Position numbers and translations under genes: made by a program
Assembly (NCBI RefSeq): GCF_014650055.1
Contig: NZ_BMUF01000007.1
Coordinates: 1-64,000 of the forward strand
Direction: 5' to 3'
From: Streptomyces malachitofuscus
GTDB taxonomy: Bacteria > Actinomycetota > Actinomycetes > Streptomycetales > Streptomycetaceae
Length of the DNA: 64,000 nucleotides
Shown: piece by piece, positions 25,145-33,216 of the stretch
Layout: every line of letters starts with the position of its first letter
How positions within the stretch are numbered: position 1 is the first letter of the stretch
The notes under the pieces: generated by a model
Databases searched by the model: none
The model's input: only the letters and a program-made list of their open reading frames with translations
Told to the model about the DNA's origin: nothing

Positions 25145-26389
25145 TTGGCACGGAGAATCGGCAGCCGGTACACCGCCCATCAGATCCTCGGGCGGGGCAG
25201 CGCCGGCACGGTGTGGCTGGGCGAGGGCCCCGACGGGCCCGTCGCCGTCAAGCTGCTGCGTGAGGATCTCTCCTCGGACCAGGAGCTCGTCGGCCGCTTC
25301 GTGCAGGAGCGGACGGCGCTGCTCGGTCTGGAGCATCCGCACGTCGTCTCCGTGCGCGATCTGGTGGTCGACGGCAACGACCTCGCGCTGGTCATGGACC
25401 TGGTCCGGGGCACGGACCTGCGCACCCGCCTCGACCGGGAGCGCAGGCTGGCGCCGGAGGCCGCGGTGGCGATCGTCGCCGACGTCGCGGACGGGCTGGC
25501 GGCGGCCCACGCCGCCGGTGTCGTGCACCGGGACGTGAAGCCGGAGAACGTGCTCCTCGACATGCAGGGCCCGCTCGGCCCCGGCGGCTCGCACCGCGCC
25601 CTGCTCACGGACTTCGGCGTGGCGAAACTCATCGACACCCCGCGCCGCACCCGCGCCACGAAGATCATCGGGACGCCCGACTATCTGGCGCCGGAGATCG
25701 TGGAGGGCCTGCCGCCGCGGGCCTCGGTCGACATCTACGCGCTCGCCACGGTCCTGTACGAGCTGCTCGCCGGCTTCACGCCGTTCGGCGGCGGCCACCC
25801 GGGCGCGGTGCTGCGCCGCCACGTCACCGAGACGGTCGTCCCCCTCCCCGGCATCCCGGACGAGCTGTGGCAGCTGCTGGTGCAGTGCCTGGCGAAGGCC
25901 CCGGCGTCCCGGCTGCGCGCCTCCGAGCTGGGCGCCCGGCTGCGGGAGCTGCTGCCGATGCTGGAGGGGATGCCGCCGCTGGACGTGGACGAGCCGGACG
26001 CCGAGCCGGAGGAGGAGACGGGGGAGGAGGTCCCCGCGTCCGGCACCTCCCCGGCCGCCGGGGAGCCGGTACGGCGTCGCGGCGCGGTCCCGCTGGTCCC
26101 GGGAGCGAAGCCGTCCGACTCCAACCGCGACACGCACACGTCGATGAGGGTGCCCGCCCCCGACGAACTGGCCGGCGGTGCCCGCGGCACGGCCCGCGCC
26201 CCCCGCGCGGCCGGCGCCCCCCGCCCCGGTTCGGCCCGCAACCGCGCGGTGACCCGCCGGCGCCGCCTGACCCTGGCGGTCGCGGCGGTCCTCCTGGCAG
26301 CAGCCGGCGTAGGCACCTGGCTGGCCACGACCGACGATCCCCCCACCCCACCCCAGGACAGCCAGAACTCGGCTCCGACCACCCCCTAG
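25145..26389 (+). CDS. pkaB: Membrane-anchored Ser/Thr protein kinase PkaB
   Basis: This 414-residue kinase starts at TTG 25145, which has a strong GTAGGAGC ribosome-binding site. All catalytic elements are present: GRGSAGTVW, Lys36 (VAVKLL), Asp130 (HRDVKPEN), DFG at Asp156 and GTPDYLAPE. An acidic linker and a Pro/Ala/Arg-rich segment lead to a single C-terminal helix (LTLAVAAVLLAAAGVGTWLA) and only about 20 residues outside. It lacks an extracellular sensor domain. The 109-bp gap after pkaA has no terminator, so both may be co-transcribed. The length agrees with the PkaB I recall from S. coelicolor. Confidence 0.9.
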   Translation: MARRIGSRYTAHQILGRGSAGTVWLGEGPDGPVAVKLLREDLSSDQELVGRFVQERTALLGLEHPHVVSVRDLVVDGNDLALVMDLVRGTDLRTRLDRERRLAPEAAVAIVADVADGLAAAHAAGVVHRDVKPENVLLDMQGPLGPGGSHRALLTDFGVAKLIDTPRRTRATKIIGTPDYLAPEIVEGLPPRASVDIYALATVLYELLAGFTPFGGGHPGAVLRRHVTETVVPLPGIPDELWQLLVQCLAKAPASRLRASELGARLRELLPMLEGMPPLDVDEPDAEPEEETGEEVPASGTSPAAGEPVRRRGAVPLVPGAKPSDSNRDTHTSMRVPAPDELAGGARGTARAPRAAGAPRPGSARNRAVTRRRRLTLAVAAVLLAAAGVGTWLATTDDPPTPPQDSQNSAPTTP

Positions 26390-26395
26390 GAGCAG

Positions 26396-26450
26396 CACCC
26401 CCAGGGGCGCGGGGAACTGCGCGAAGGGGGTCTGGGGGCGGAGCCCCCAG
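26396..26450. repeat. Streptomyces intergenic repeat with hairpin
   Basis: CAGGGGCGCGGGGAACTGCG is a sequence I recall as dispersed in very many Streptomyces intergenic regions. It is followed by CTGGGGGC-GGA-GCCCCCAG (26432-26450), a perfect 8-bp stem with 3-nt loop. It probably ends the pka transcript. The rest of the gap to prfB is low-complexity GC-rich DNA. Confidence 0.6.
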
Positions 26451-26579
26451 GGGACGGGACGGGAAGGGGCGGCGGGGGCGAAACAACCACGCACCCCACC
26501 CGCCCCCGCCGCGCCCCCACCCACCCCACCCGTCCCCGCCCGGCGAGGGCCGACGCGCGGAACCGTTACGCTGGAGGGC

Positions 26580-27686
26580 GTGGCAGTCGTCGATGTATCC
26601 GAAGAGCTCAAGTCCCTCTCCTCGACCATGGAGTCGATCGAGGCCGTCCTGGACCTCGACAAGCTGAGGGCAGACATCGCCGTGCTCGAGGAGCAGGCGG
26701 CCGCGCCGTCCCTGTGGGACAACCCGGACGAGGCGCAGAAGATCACCAGCAAGCTCTCCCACCTCCAGTCCGAGGTGCGGAAGGCCGAGGCGCTGCGCGG
26801 CCGGATCGACGATCTCGCCGTGCTCTTCGAGATGGCCGAGGAGGAGGACGACCCGGACACCCGCGCGGAGGCCGAGTCGGAGCTCGCGTCGGTCAGGAAG
26901 GCGCTGGACGAGATGGAGGTCCGGACCCTCCTCAGCGGCGAGTACGACTCCCGTGAGGCGCTGGTGAACATCCGCGCCGAGGCCGGGGGCGTCGACGCCG
27001 CCGACTTCGCCGAGAAGCTCCAGCGCATGTATCTGCGCTGGGCCGAGCAGCACGGCTACAAGACCGAGCTGATCGAGACCTCGTACGCGGAGGAGGCCGG
27101 CATCAAGTCGACCACCTTCTCCGTGCAGGCGCCCTACGCCTACGGCACCCTCTCCGTCGAGCAGGGCACGCACCGTCTGGTGCGCATCTCGCCGTTCGAC
27201 AACCAGGGCCGCCGCCAGACCTCCTTCGCGGGCGTCGAGGTGCTCCCCGTGGTCGAGCAGACCGACCACATCGAGATCGACGAGTCCGAACTGCGCGTGG
27301 ACGTCTACCGCTCCTCCGGCCCCGGCGGCCAGGGAGTGAACACCACCGACTCCGCGGTGCGCCTCACCCACATCCCCACCGGCATCGTCGTCTCCTGCCA
27401 GAACGAGCGCTCGCAGATCCAGAACAAGGCCACCGCCATGAACGTCCTCCAGGCGAAGCTGCTGGAGCGGCGCCGTCAGGAGGAGCAGGCCAAGATGGAC
27501 GCCCTCAAGGGCGACGGCGGCAACTCCTGGGGCAACCAGATGCGTTCGTACGTGCTGCACCCCTACCAGATGGTCAAGGACCTGCGCACGGAGCACGAAG
27601 TCGGCAACCCCGAGGCCGTGTTCAACGGTGAGATCGACGCGTTCCTCGAGGCCGGAATTCGCTGGCGCAAGCAGCAGGAGAAGTAA
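26580..27686 (+). CDS. prfB: Peptide chain release factor 2
   Basis: This 368-residue class-I release factor starts at GTG 26580. Recognition of UGA/UAA stop codons is indicated by SPF at 203-205 (RISPFDNQGRRQTSF), the RF2-type tripeptide. GGQ at 248-250 (SSGPGGQGVNTTDSAVRLTH) catalyses peptide release. The N-terminal coiled-coil region is complete. There is no in-frame UGA near codon 26, so the autoregulatory frameshift of the E. coli gene is absent. A strong terminator follows. Confidence 0.97.
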   Translation: MAVVDVSEELKSLSSTMESIEAVLDLDKLRADIAVLEEQAAAPSLWDNPDEAQKITSKLSHLQSEVRKAEALRGRIDDLAVLFEMAEEEDDPDTRAEAESELASVRKALDEMEVRTLLSGEYDSREALVNIRAEAGGVDAADFAEKLQRMYLRWAEQHGYKTELIETSYAEEAGIKSTTFSVQAPYAYGTLSVEQGTHRLVRISPFDNQGRRQTSFAGVEVLPVVEQTDHIEIDESELRVDVYRSSGPGGQGVNTTDSAVRLTHIPTGIVVSCQNERSQIQNKATAMNVLQAKLLERRRQEEQAKMDALKGDGGNSWGNQMRSYVLHPYQMVKDLRTEHEVGNPEAVFNGEIDAFLEAGIRWRKQQEK

Positions 27687-27714
27687 CTCCCGGCACGCAC
27701 GACGATTTGTCGAC

Positions 27715-27754
27715 AAGGCAACTGCCGTCCCGGTGGCGGCAGTTGCCTTTTGTT
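27715..27754 (+). terminator. Intrinsic terminator of prfB
   Basis: AAGGCAACTGCCG (27715-27727) pairs perfectly over 13 bp with CGGCAGTTGCCTT (27737-27749) around a 9-nt loop, and a T-rich tail (TTTTGTTT) follows. The remaining ~240 bp to the next gene is relatively AT-rich and should hold its promoter, but I could not place hexamers. Confidence 0.92.
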
Positions 27755-27993
27755 TGCCGGGGTTGTCCGGGATTTACATCACACTCACAGCTTCCTTGTC
27801 CCGCAAAGCGCACGTAGCCGGACATCGCGCACGCAACGGCCTTGACGTTCTTTTGGAAAATGGGAAGGGTGAAGCTGGCATGCGTATCTCTGGGGCGCAT
27901 GTGAACCGGGGGGCGTTTCACCGCAGCAACCTCCGTTGATCACGGCCCCGAGCGCCGCCTCACTGACGATGAGCTACTGGGGGTAGCAACCAC

Positions 27994-28629
27994 ATGACCA
28001 AGAAGACGCGGATCCGTGTCGCCCGGATCGCGGCGGGCGCCGTGATCGCGGCCGGTGCCTCGCTGACGGCGGCCGGCGCGGCCTCCGCCCTCGACATCGG
28101 CGTGAGCGCCGAGGTGAACGACGAGGGTCTCGGGGTCAACGCGGAGGTCGGGGACGACGAGCCCAACCCCGAGAACCCGGAGATCCCGACGGAGCCCGAG
28201 CAGCCGGAGGAGCCGGAGCAGCCCGAGGAGCCGGAGGAGCCCACCGAGCCGGAGATTCCGACCGAGCCCGAGGAGCCCACCGAGCCCGAGGAGCCCACCG
28301 AGCCGGAGGAGCCCACCGAGCCGGAGGAGCCCACCGAGGAGCCCTCGGAGGACCCGACCACCCCGGGTAACGGCGGCGGCAACGGTGGCGGCAACGCCGC
28401 CGACCCCGACGGCGGCGCCTCCACCCAGGACCAGGGTTCGTCCGCCCTCACCGACACCGGCGAGGAAGCCCCCGCCACCTCGGCCCAGGGCAACGGCAAG
28501 GAGCTCGCCGAGACCGGTGCCGCCGAGACCACCTTCCTGGTGATCGGCGCCGCCACGATGATCGCCGGCGGTATCGGCTTCCGCGTGCTGCCGCGCCTGA
28601 TGACCGGCCGCGGGGGTGCCGCCGCCTGA
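27994..28629 (+). CDS. Cell-wall-anchored protein with LAETG sorting signal
   Basis: This 211-residue secreted protein has a signal peptide with cleavage near AASA-LD (residues ~1-32), then a strongly acidic Glu/Pro/Thr repeat (EPEEPTEPEEPTEPEEP) and a Gly/Asn spacer. The C-terminal sorting signal is LAETG, a hydrophobic helix (TTFLVIGAATMIAGGIGF) and a basic tail (RVLPRLMTGRG). LAxTG is the motif cut by class-E sortases of Streptomyces, so the protein is probably linked covalently to the wall. The repeat is likely a rod that projects from the wall. No globular domain is left, so it may be a spacer or charge-carrying surface protein. Confidence 0.82.
   Translation: MTKKTRIRVARIAAGAVIAAGASLTAAGAASALDIGVSAEVNDEGLGVNAEVGDDEPNPENPEIPTEPEQPEEPEQPEEPEEPTEPEIPTEPEEPTEPEEPTEPEEPTEPEEPTEEPSEDPTTPGNGGGNGGGNAADPDGGASTQDQGSSALTDTGEEAPATSAQGNGKELAETGAAETTFLVIGAATMIAGGIGFRVLPRLMTGRGGAAA
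28180..28345. repeat. Short tandem repeat coding for Glu/Pro/Thr units
   Basis: The unit GAGCCCACCGAGCCGGAG and close variants recur in register within the sortase-substrate gene and give E-P-T-E-P-E units. Such arrays vary in length between strains. Confidence 0.75.
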
Positions 28630-28670
28630 CGGTGGCGACGCGTGTACGCACCGTACGCATGACGTAAGGG

Positions 28671-28708
28671 CGAAGGGCCCGGAGCGCCACAGCGCTCCGG
28701 GCCCTTCG
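28671..28708. terminator. Bidirectional terminator
   Basis: A perfect 17-bp stem, CGAAGGGCCCGGAGCGC with GCGCTCCGGGCCCTTCG, closes a 4-nt loop. It lies between the convergent sortase-substrate and zinc-ribbon genes. Confidence 0.88.
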
Positions 28709-28736
28709 TCACATCCCTACATCCCCGTCCCGGGCG

Positions 28737-28928
28737 TCAGACGGTCTGCTGGGCGAGCAGCGCCACCGCCGCGATCAGCACCGCCAGCAGGGCGATCAGC
28801 GTCATGGGGTTCAGCCCGGCGAAGAGATTCTCCTGCTGCAGCCGCTCGCGGTTCGCGCGGCACACCGGGCACCGGCCCTCGCTCACGGGCGCGGCGCAGT
28901 TCGCGCACACCAGCCGGTCATACGTCAT
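28737..28928 (-). CDS. Small zinc-ribbon membrane protein
   Basis: This 63-residue protein starts at ATG 28928, preceded by GGAGGG. Two Cys pairs (VCANC and CPVC) form a compact zinc ribbon at residues ~8-27. A C-terminal transmembrane helix follows (PMTLIALLAVLIAAVALLAQ). The ribbon should face the cytoplasm. I do not know a function for this family. It is divergent from ftsE. Confidence 0.72.
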   Translation of the reverse strand: MTYDRLVCANCAAPVSEGRCPVCRANRERLQQENLFAGLNPMTLIALLAVLIAAVALLAQQTV

Positions 28929-29054
28929 GCGCTCGCCCTCCTCGCACCGGTTCCACTTGCTCAACGCCCACACCCACGCGAACGTTCCCCCCTTCCACTG
29001 TGCCAGGTTCCCGCGGAAGCCGCTCAGGGGTCGCTCCGCAGGGAAGGCCCGGCG

Positions 29055-29082
29055 GCGGAACAAAACGGCGCATCTGTTCCGC
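29055..29082. promoter_or_regulatory. Inverted repeat upstream of ftsE
   Basis: GCGGAACA (29055-29062) and TGTTCCGC (29075-29082) are perfect complements separated by 12 bp, about 80 bp before the ftsE start and ~125 bp before the divergent zinc-ribbon gene. Spacing and symmetry suit an operator. A possible -10 (TATGGT, 29122-29127) lies downstream of it. Confidence 0.35.
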
Positions 29083-29163
29083 AACCCCCTCCGGTGCCTG
29101 CGCTCGCCTCCCCGGTTCGCGTATGGTCACGCTCATCTACCCCCGGCTACCCGTGGTGCATCC

Positions 29164-29853
29164 GTGATCCGATTCGACAACGTGTCCAAGGCCTACCCCA
29201 AACAGAACCGTCCTGCCCTCAGGGATGTCTCCCTGGAGGTCGAGAAGGGCGAGTTCGTGTTCCTCGTGGGGTCCTCCGGCTCCGGAAAGTCCACCTTCCT
29301 GCGGCTGATTCTCCGCGAGGAGCGGGCCAGCCACGGGCAGGTCCACGTCCTGGGCAAGGATCTCGCCCGCGTCTCCAACTGGAAGGTGCCGCAGATCCGG
29401 CGCCAGCTGGGGACGGTCTTCCAGGACTTCCGGCTGCTCCCCAACAAGACGGTCGCCGAGAACGTCGCCTTCGCGCAGGAGGTGATCGGCAAGTCGCGCG
29501 GTGAGATCCGCAAGTCCGTGCCCCAGGTGCTCGACCTCGTCGGGCTCGGCGGCAAGGAGGACCGGATGCCCGGCGAGCTCTCCGGCGGTGAGCAGCAGCG
29601 CGTCGCCATCGCCCGGGCCTTCGTCAACCGGCCCAAGCTGCTGATCTGCGACGAGCCCACCGGCAACCTCGACCCGCAGACCTCCGTCGGCATCATGAAG
29701 CTGCTCGACCGGATCAACCGGACGGGCACCACCGTGGTGATGGCGACGCACGACCAGAACATCGTGGACCAGATGCGCAAGCGCGTCATCGAGCTGGAGA
29801 AGGGCCGTCTCGTCCGCGACCAGGCACGCGGCGTCTACGGCTACCAGCACTGA
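29164..29853 (+). CDS. ftsE: Cell-division ABC ATPase FtsE
   Basis: This 229-residue ATPase starts at GTG 29164. It has Walker A GSSGSGKST (Lys42), signature LSGGEQQR, Walker B LLICDEPTGNLD and the H-loop MATHDQ. FtsE pairs with the membrane protein FtsX. In bacteria the pair transmits ATP hydrolysis to peptidoglycan hydrolases at the septum or growth site. ftsX follows after 29 bp. No clear Shine-Dalgarno sequence is visible. Confidence 0.96.
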   Translation: MIRFDNVSKAYPKQNRPALRDVSLEVEKGEFVFLVGSSGSGKSTFLRLILREERASHGQVHVLGKDLARVSNWKVPQIRRQLGTVFQDFRLLPNKTVAENVAFAQEVIGKSRGEIRKSVPQVLDLVGLGGKEDRMPGELSGGEQQRVAIARAFVNRPKLLICDEPTGNLDPQTSVGIMKLLDRINRTGTTVVMATHDQNIVDQMRKRVIELEKGRLVRDQARGVYGYQH

Positions 29854-29882
29854 CGCTCCACGGAAAGGCTTGATCAGACGCC

Positions 29883-30800
29883 ATGCGCGCCCAGTTCGTC
29901 CTGTCGGAGATCGGCGTCGGTCTCCGCCGCAACCTGACGATGACCTTCGCGGTCGTCGTCTCCGTCGCCCTGTCGCTCGCCCTGTTCGGAGGGTCGCTCC
30001 TGATGAGCGACCAGGTGAACACGATGAAGGGCTACTGGTACGACAAGGTCAACGTCTCCATCTTCCTGTGCAACAAGAGTGACGCCGAGTCCGACCCCAA
30101 CTGCGCCAAAGGCGCGGTGACCGACGACCAGAAGGGCCTGATCAAGGCCGACCTGGAGAAGATGTCGGTCGTCGACACGGTGACGTACGAGTCGCAGGAC
30201 GAGGCGTACAAGCACTACAAGGAGCAGTTCGGCGACTCCCCGCTGGCCAGTTCCCTCACGCCGGACCAGATGCAGGAGTCGTACCGCATCAAGCTGAAGG
30301 ACCCGGAGAAGTACCAGGTCATCGCGACCGCCTTCGACGGGCGGGACGGCGTGCAGTCGGTGCAGGACCAGAAGGGCATCCTGGACAACCTCTTCGGCCT
30401 GCTGAACGGCATGAACTGGGCCGCCCGCGCGGTGATGGCGCTGATGCTGGTGGTCGCCCTGATGCTGATCGTGAACACGGTGCGCGTCTCCGCGTTCAGC
30501 CGCCGCCGCGAGACCGGCATCATGCGGCTGGTCGGCGCCTCCGGCTTCTACATCCAGGCGCCGTTCATCATGGAGGCCGCGGTCGCCGGACTGATCGGCG
30601 GCACGCTCGCGTGCGGGTTCCTGCTGATCGCGCGGTACTTCATCATCGACCACGGACTGGCCCTGTCCGAGAAGCTGAACCTCATCAACTTCATCGGCTG
30701 GGACGCCGTCCTGACGAAGCTCCCACTGATCCTCGCGACCAGCCTGCTGATGCCGGCGCTGGCCGCGTTCTTCGCGCTGCGCAAGTATCTCAAGGTGTGA
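29883..30800 (+). CDS. ftsX: Cell-division permease-like protein FtsX
   Basis: This 305-residue protein has the FtsX layout: one N-terminal helix (LTMTFAVVVSVALSLALFGG), an extracellular domain of about 120 residues with two Cys (FLCNKS and DPNCAK) that may be bridged, then three helices near the C-terminus (first MALMLVVALMLIVNTVRVSA). It anchors FtsE and activates cell-wall hydrolases. The GGAAAGG 17 nt upstream of ATG 29883 is farther than usual for a ribosome-binding site. A hairpin terminator follows. Confidence 0.95.
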   Translation: MRAQFVLSEIGVGLRRNLTMTFAVVVSVALSLALFGGSLLMSDQVNTMKGYWYDKVNVSIFLCNKSDAESDPNCAKGAVTDDQKGLIKADLEKMSVVDTVTYESQDEAYKHYKEQFGDSPLASSLTPDQMQESYRIKLKDPEKYQVIATAFDGRDGVQSVQDQKGILDNLFGLLNGMNWAARAVMALMLVVALMLIVNTVRVSAFSRRRETGIMRLVGASGFYIQAPFIMEAAVAGLIGGTLACGFLLIARYFIIDHGLALSEKLNLINFIGWDAVLTKLPLILATSLLMPALAAFFALRKYLKV

Positions 30801-30811
30801 CTCTTGCCAAG

Positions 30812-30843
30812 AGGGGCGTGCGGCCAACCGGCCGTGCGCCCCT
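30812..30843 (+). terminator. Hairpin terminator after ftsX
   Basis: AGGGGCGTGCGGCC pairs with GGCCGTGCGCCCCT (14 bp, two G-U wobbles when read as RNA) around AACC. It separates ftsEX from the protease gene. Confidence 0.7.
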
Positions 30844-30867
30844 TCGCGTTGTCCTAGACTCACCGGC

Positions 30868-32028
30868 ATGTCAGGTCGTGCCCTGTTCTGCCAGCCCCGC
30901 CGCATCGGCCGCGGGGCCGCCCTGACCTTGGTGTTCGCCAGCGTGCTCGTGGCCGGTGCGGCCACCGGCAGCTTGCCCGGGGCCGACCGCGAGAACCCGG
31001 ACGACGGGACCCGTTCCGCCGCCCCCGTGGGCCACCACGCGGACGTCGCACGGGCGGCGGAGGAGGCCGCCGCGGACGGCACGTCCCCCATGGAGGCCGC
31101 CCAGCGCGCAGTGAGCCGCAGCGGGGACCGCTGGGCCGCCGTCTACTCACCGGGCGAGTACGAGGAGTTCGAGGAGTCCCTGGACGGCCGGTACACGGGC
31201 GTCGGCCTGTGGGCCCGCGAGCGGGACGGCCGTATCGAGGTGACGAAGGTGGGCAGCGACACGCCCGCGGCGGAGGCCGGCATCCGCGCGGGGGACCGGC
31301 TGCGCAGCGTCGACGGGCGGCGGGTGGACGGCCGGCCGGTCACGGAGGTCGTCTCGTTACTGCGCGGCGACACCACCGGCGAGAGCGCCGGGACCACGGT
31401 CCGTCTCGGTCTGGAACGCGGCACGCGCGCGTGGCACGAGACCGTACGCCGGGCCCGGCTGTCCCGGGACACCGTGACCGTCCGCGAGCTCCCCTCCCGG
31501 GTCACCGTGATCGAGGTCGGCGCCTTCACCAAGGGCTCCGGCGAACAGGTCCGCACCGCGGTACGGCAGGCCCCGGCCGCCGCCGGGATCGTCCTCGACC
31601 TGCGGGGCAACTCCGGGGGACTGGTCGCCGAGGCGGTCACCGCGGCCTCCGCCTTCCTCGACGGGGGCCTGGTCGCCACCTACGACGTCGAGGGCGAGCA
31701 GCGCGCCCTGCACGCCGAGCCCGGCGGCGACACCGCCAGACCCCTGGTCGCGCTCGTCGACGGCGGGACGATGAGCGCGGCCGAGCTCCTCACCGGTGCC
31801 CTGCAGGACCGCGGACGGGCGGTCGTGGTGGGCTCCCGCACCTTCGGCAAGGGCTCGGTCCAGATGCCGACCGAGCTGCCCGACGGCTCCGTCGCCGAGC
31901 TGACCGTCGGCCACTACCGCACCCCCTCCGGCCGGGGTGTCGACGGCCACGGCCTCACCCCCGACCTGGAGGCCGACGAACGGGCGCTCCAGCGGGCCGA
32001 GACGGTCCTCAGCGGACTCGGCCGCTAG
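30868..32028 (+). CDS. S41 carboxy-terminal processing protease, TTA-containing
   Basis: This 386-residue CtpA-type protease has an N-terminal signal or anchor helix (AALTLVFASVLVAGAATG), a PDZ domain (~100-195; RYTGVGLWARERDG, AGIRAGDRL) and the S41 catalytic domain. Ser303 (GGTMSAAELLTG) and Lys328 (RTFGKGSVQ) form the expected Ser-Lys dyad. It should cut C-terminal tails of envelope proteins outside the membrane. Leu164 is encoded by TTA (31357-31359), the rare codon read only by the bldA tRNA in Streptomyces, so translation may be limited to developmental stages. It lies directly after ftsEX, separated by a terminator. Confidence 0.9.
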   Translation: MSGRALFCQPRRIGRGAALTLVFASVLVAGAATGSLPGADRENPDDGTRSAAPVGHHADVARAAEEAAADGTSPMEAAQRAVSRSGDRWAAVYSPGEYEEFEESLDGRYTGVGLWARERDGRIEVTKVGSDTPAAEAGIRAGDRLRSVDGRRVDGRPVTEVVSLLRGDTTGESAGTTVRLGLERGTRAWHETVRRARLSRDTVTVRELPSRVTVIEVGAFTKGSGEQVRTAVRQAPAAAGIVLDLRGNSGGLVAEAVTAASAFLDGGLVATYDVEGEQRALHAEPGGDTARPLVALVDGGTMSAAELLTGALQDRGRAVVVGSRTFGKGSVQMPTELPDGSVAELTVGHYRTPSGRGVDGHGLTPDLEADERALQRAETVLSGLGR

Positions 32029-32100
32029 CCTCCGCCCCGGCGCACGGTCGGTAATCGGCTTCCCGCGGACCCCCTCCGTAGTGCGAAAATGGGCGGCACT

Positions 32101-32580
32101 ATGGCTAAGGAAAAAGGGCGCAAGCTGATCGCGCAGAACAAGAAGGCGCGGCACGACTACCTCATCATCGACACCTACGAGGCCGGCCTGGTCCTCACCG
32201 GCACCGAGGTGAAGTCCCTGCGTCAGGGACGGGCGTCGCTGGTGGACGGCTTCGTCCAGCTGACCGACGACGAGGCGTGGCTGCACAACGTGCACGTGCC
32301 GGAGTACAGCCAGGGCACGTGGACCAACCACAGCGCGCGGCGCAAGCGCAAGCTGCTGCTGCACCGCGAGGAGATCGACAAGCTGGAGTCCAAGTCCCAG
32401 GAGACGGGACACACCATCGTGCCGCTCGCCCTGTACTTCAAGGACGGCCGCGCGAAGGTGGAGATCGCGCTGGCCAAGGGCAAGAAGGAGTACGACAAGC
32501 GGCAGACGCTGAGGGAGAAGCAGGACCGGCGCGAGGCCGAGCGGACGATCTCCGCGATCCGCCGCAAGCAGCGGGCCTGA
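32101..32580 (+). CDS. smpB: tmRNA-binding protein SmpB
   Basis: This 159-residue protein has the usual SmpB length and motifs: an OB-fold core (LIIDTYEAGLVLTGTEVKSL, RQGRASLVDGFVQL) and a basic C-terminal tail (KGKKEYDKRQTLREKQDRRE) that enters the ribosome. SmpB carries tmRNA to stalled ribosomes. The tmRNA gene starts 106 bp downstream. ATG 32101 fits the family start; an in-frame ATG 12 nt upstream lacks support. Confidence 0.96.
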   Translation: MAKEKGRKLIAQNKKARHDYLIIDTYEAGLVLTGTEVKSLRQGRASLVDGFVQLTDDEAWLHNVHVPEYSQGTWTNHSARRKRKLLLHREEIDKLESKSQETGHTIVPLALYFKDGRAKVEIALAKGKKEYDKRQTLREKQDRREAERTISAIRRKQRA

Positions 32581-32685
32581 CCCCCCGGGAATAGGCTGGC
32601 ACGGTCGTGCGTTGGTCACGTACGATGGCACCTGCACCCCAGGAGGGTGCGCGCCCCCTCTCCGGAGGGTTTGAAAAATCAACAT

Positions 32686-33082
32686 GGGGATGATCGGTTT
32701 CGACAGCGGCTGTCGAGGCAGGGGAAGCGTGTCGAGGAAGCGGCCATGATCTCGTAAACCACAGGCCGAAAAAAATAATCGCCAATTCCAAGCGCGATTC
32801 CTCCCAGCAGGCCTTCGCCCTCGCTGCCTGATCTCAGGTAGCAGAGCGAGCCTCCTACTAAGGGAGTGTCAGCCCGGGGGTGTTCCCGACCCGGATCCTG
32901 GCATCAGCTAGGGAACTAAACCTTGATCCCGGTCACGGGGTGAAGAGGGAAACCAAACAGTGACTGGGCCCGTCGGAGACTTGTTCGCGTGATCTCCGGG
33001 GCCGAGAAAAGCGAAGCGGACTGCACACGGAGAAGCCCTGGTTCTGCACCGTTGGACGCGGGTTCGATTCCCGCCATCTCCA
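32686..33082 (+). ncRNA. ssrA: tmRNA
   Basis: The 5' end GGGGATGATCGG and 3' end CATCTCC-A form the tRNA-like acceptor stem (seven pairs, one G-U); the T arm GGTTCGATTCCC is just before. CCA is not encoded. The resume codon GCC is at 32781 and the tag reading frame 32781-32828 gives ANSKRDSSQQAFALAA followed by TGA. The ALAA end is the usual degradation signal. Length is about 397 nt. A terminator hairpin follows. Confidence 0.95.
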
Positions 33083-33101
33083 CTCATCCCGTGTGGGCAC
33101 G

Positions 33102-33131
33102 GGCCCCGTCGCGTCGAGCGGCGGGGCCTTT
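33102..33131 (+). terminator. Terminator of ssrA
   Basis: GGCCCCGTCGC pairs with GCGGCGGGGCC (11 bp, one G-U) around GTCGA, followed by TTTGT. It lies 20 nt after the mature tmRNA end. Confidence 0.82.
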
Positions 33132-33216
33132 GTCATGAGGACACATGATCAGGGCCCGAGGATGTGGGGCCCGGACCCATATCGGGAGGTGCTTCACGCT
33201 TCTACGTTCCCTCCCC

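Noticed and set aside
26580..26700. Programmed frameshift in prfB
   Set aside because: The frame is open through the whole N-terminus, with no early in-frame TGA.
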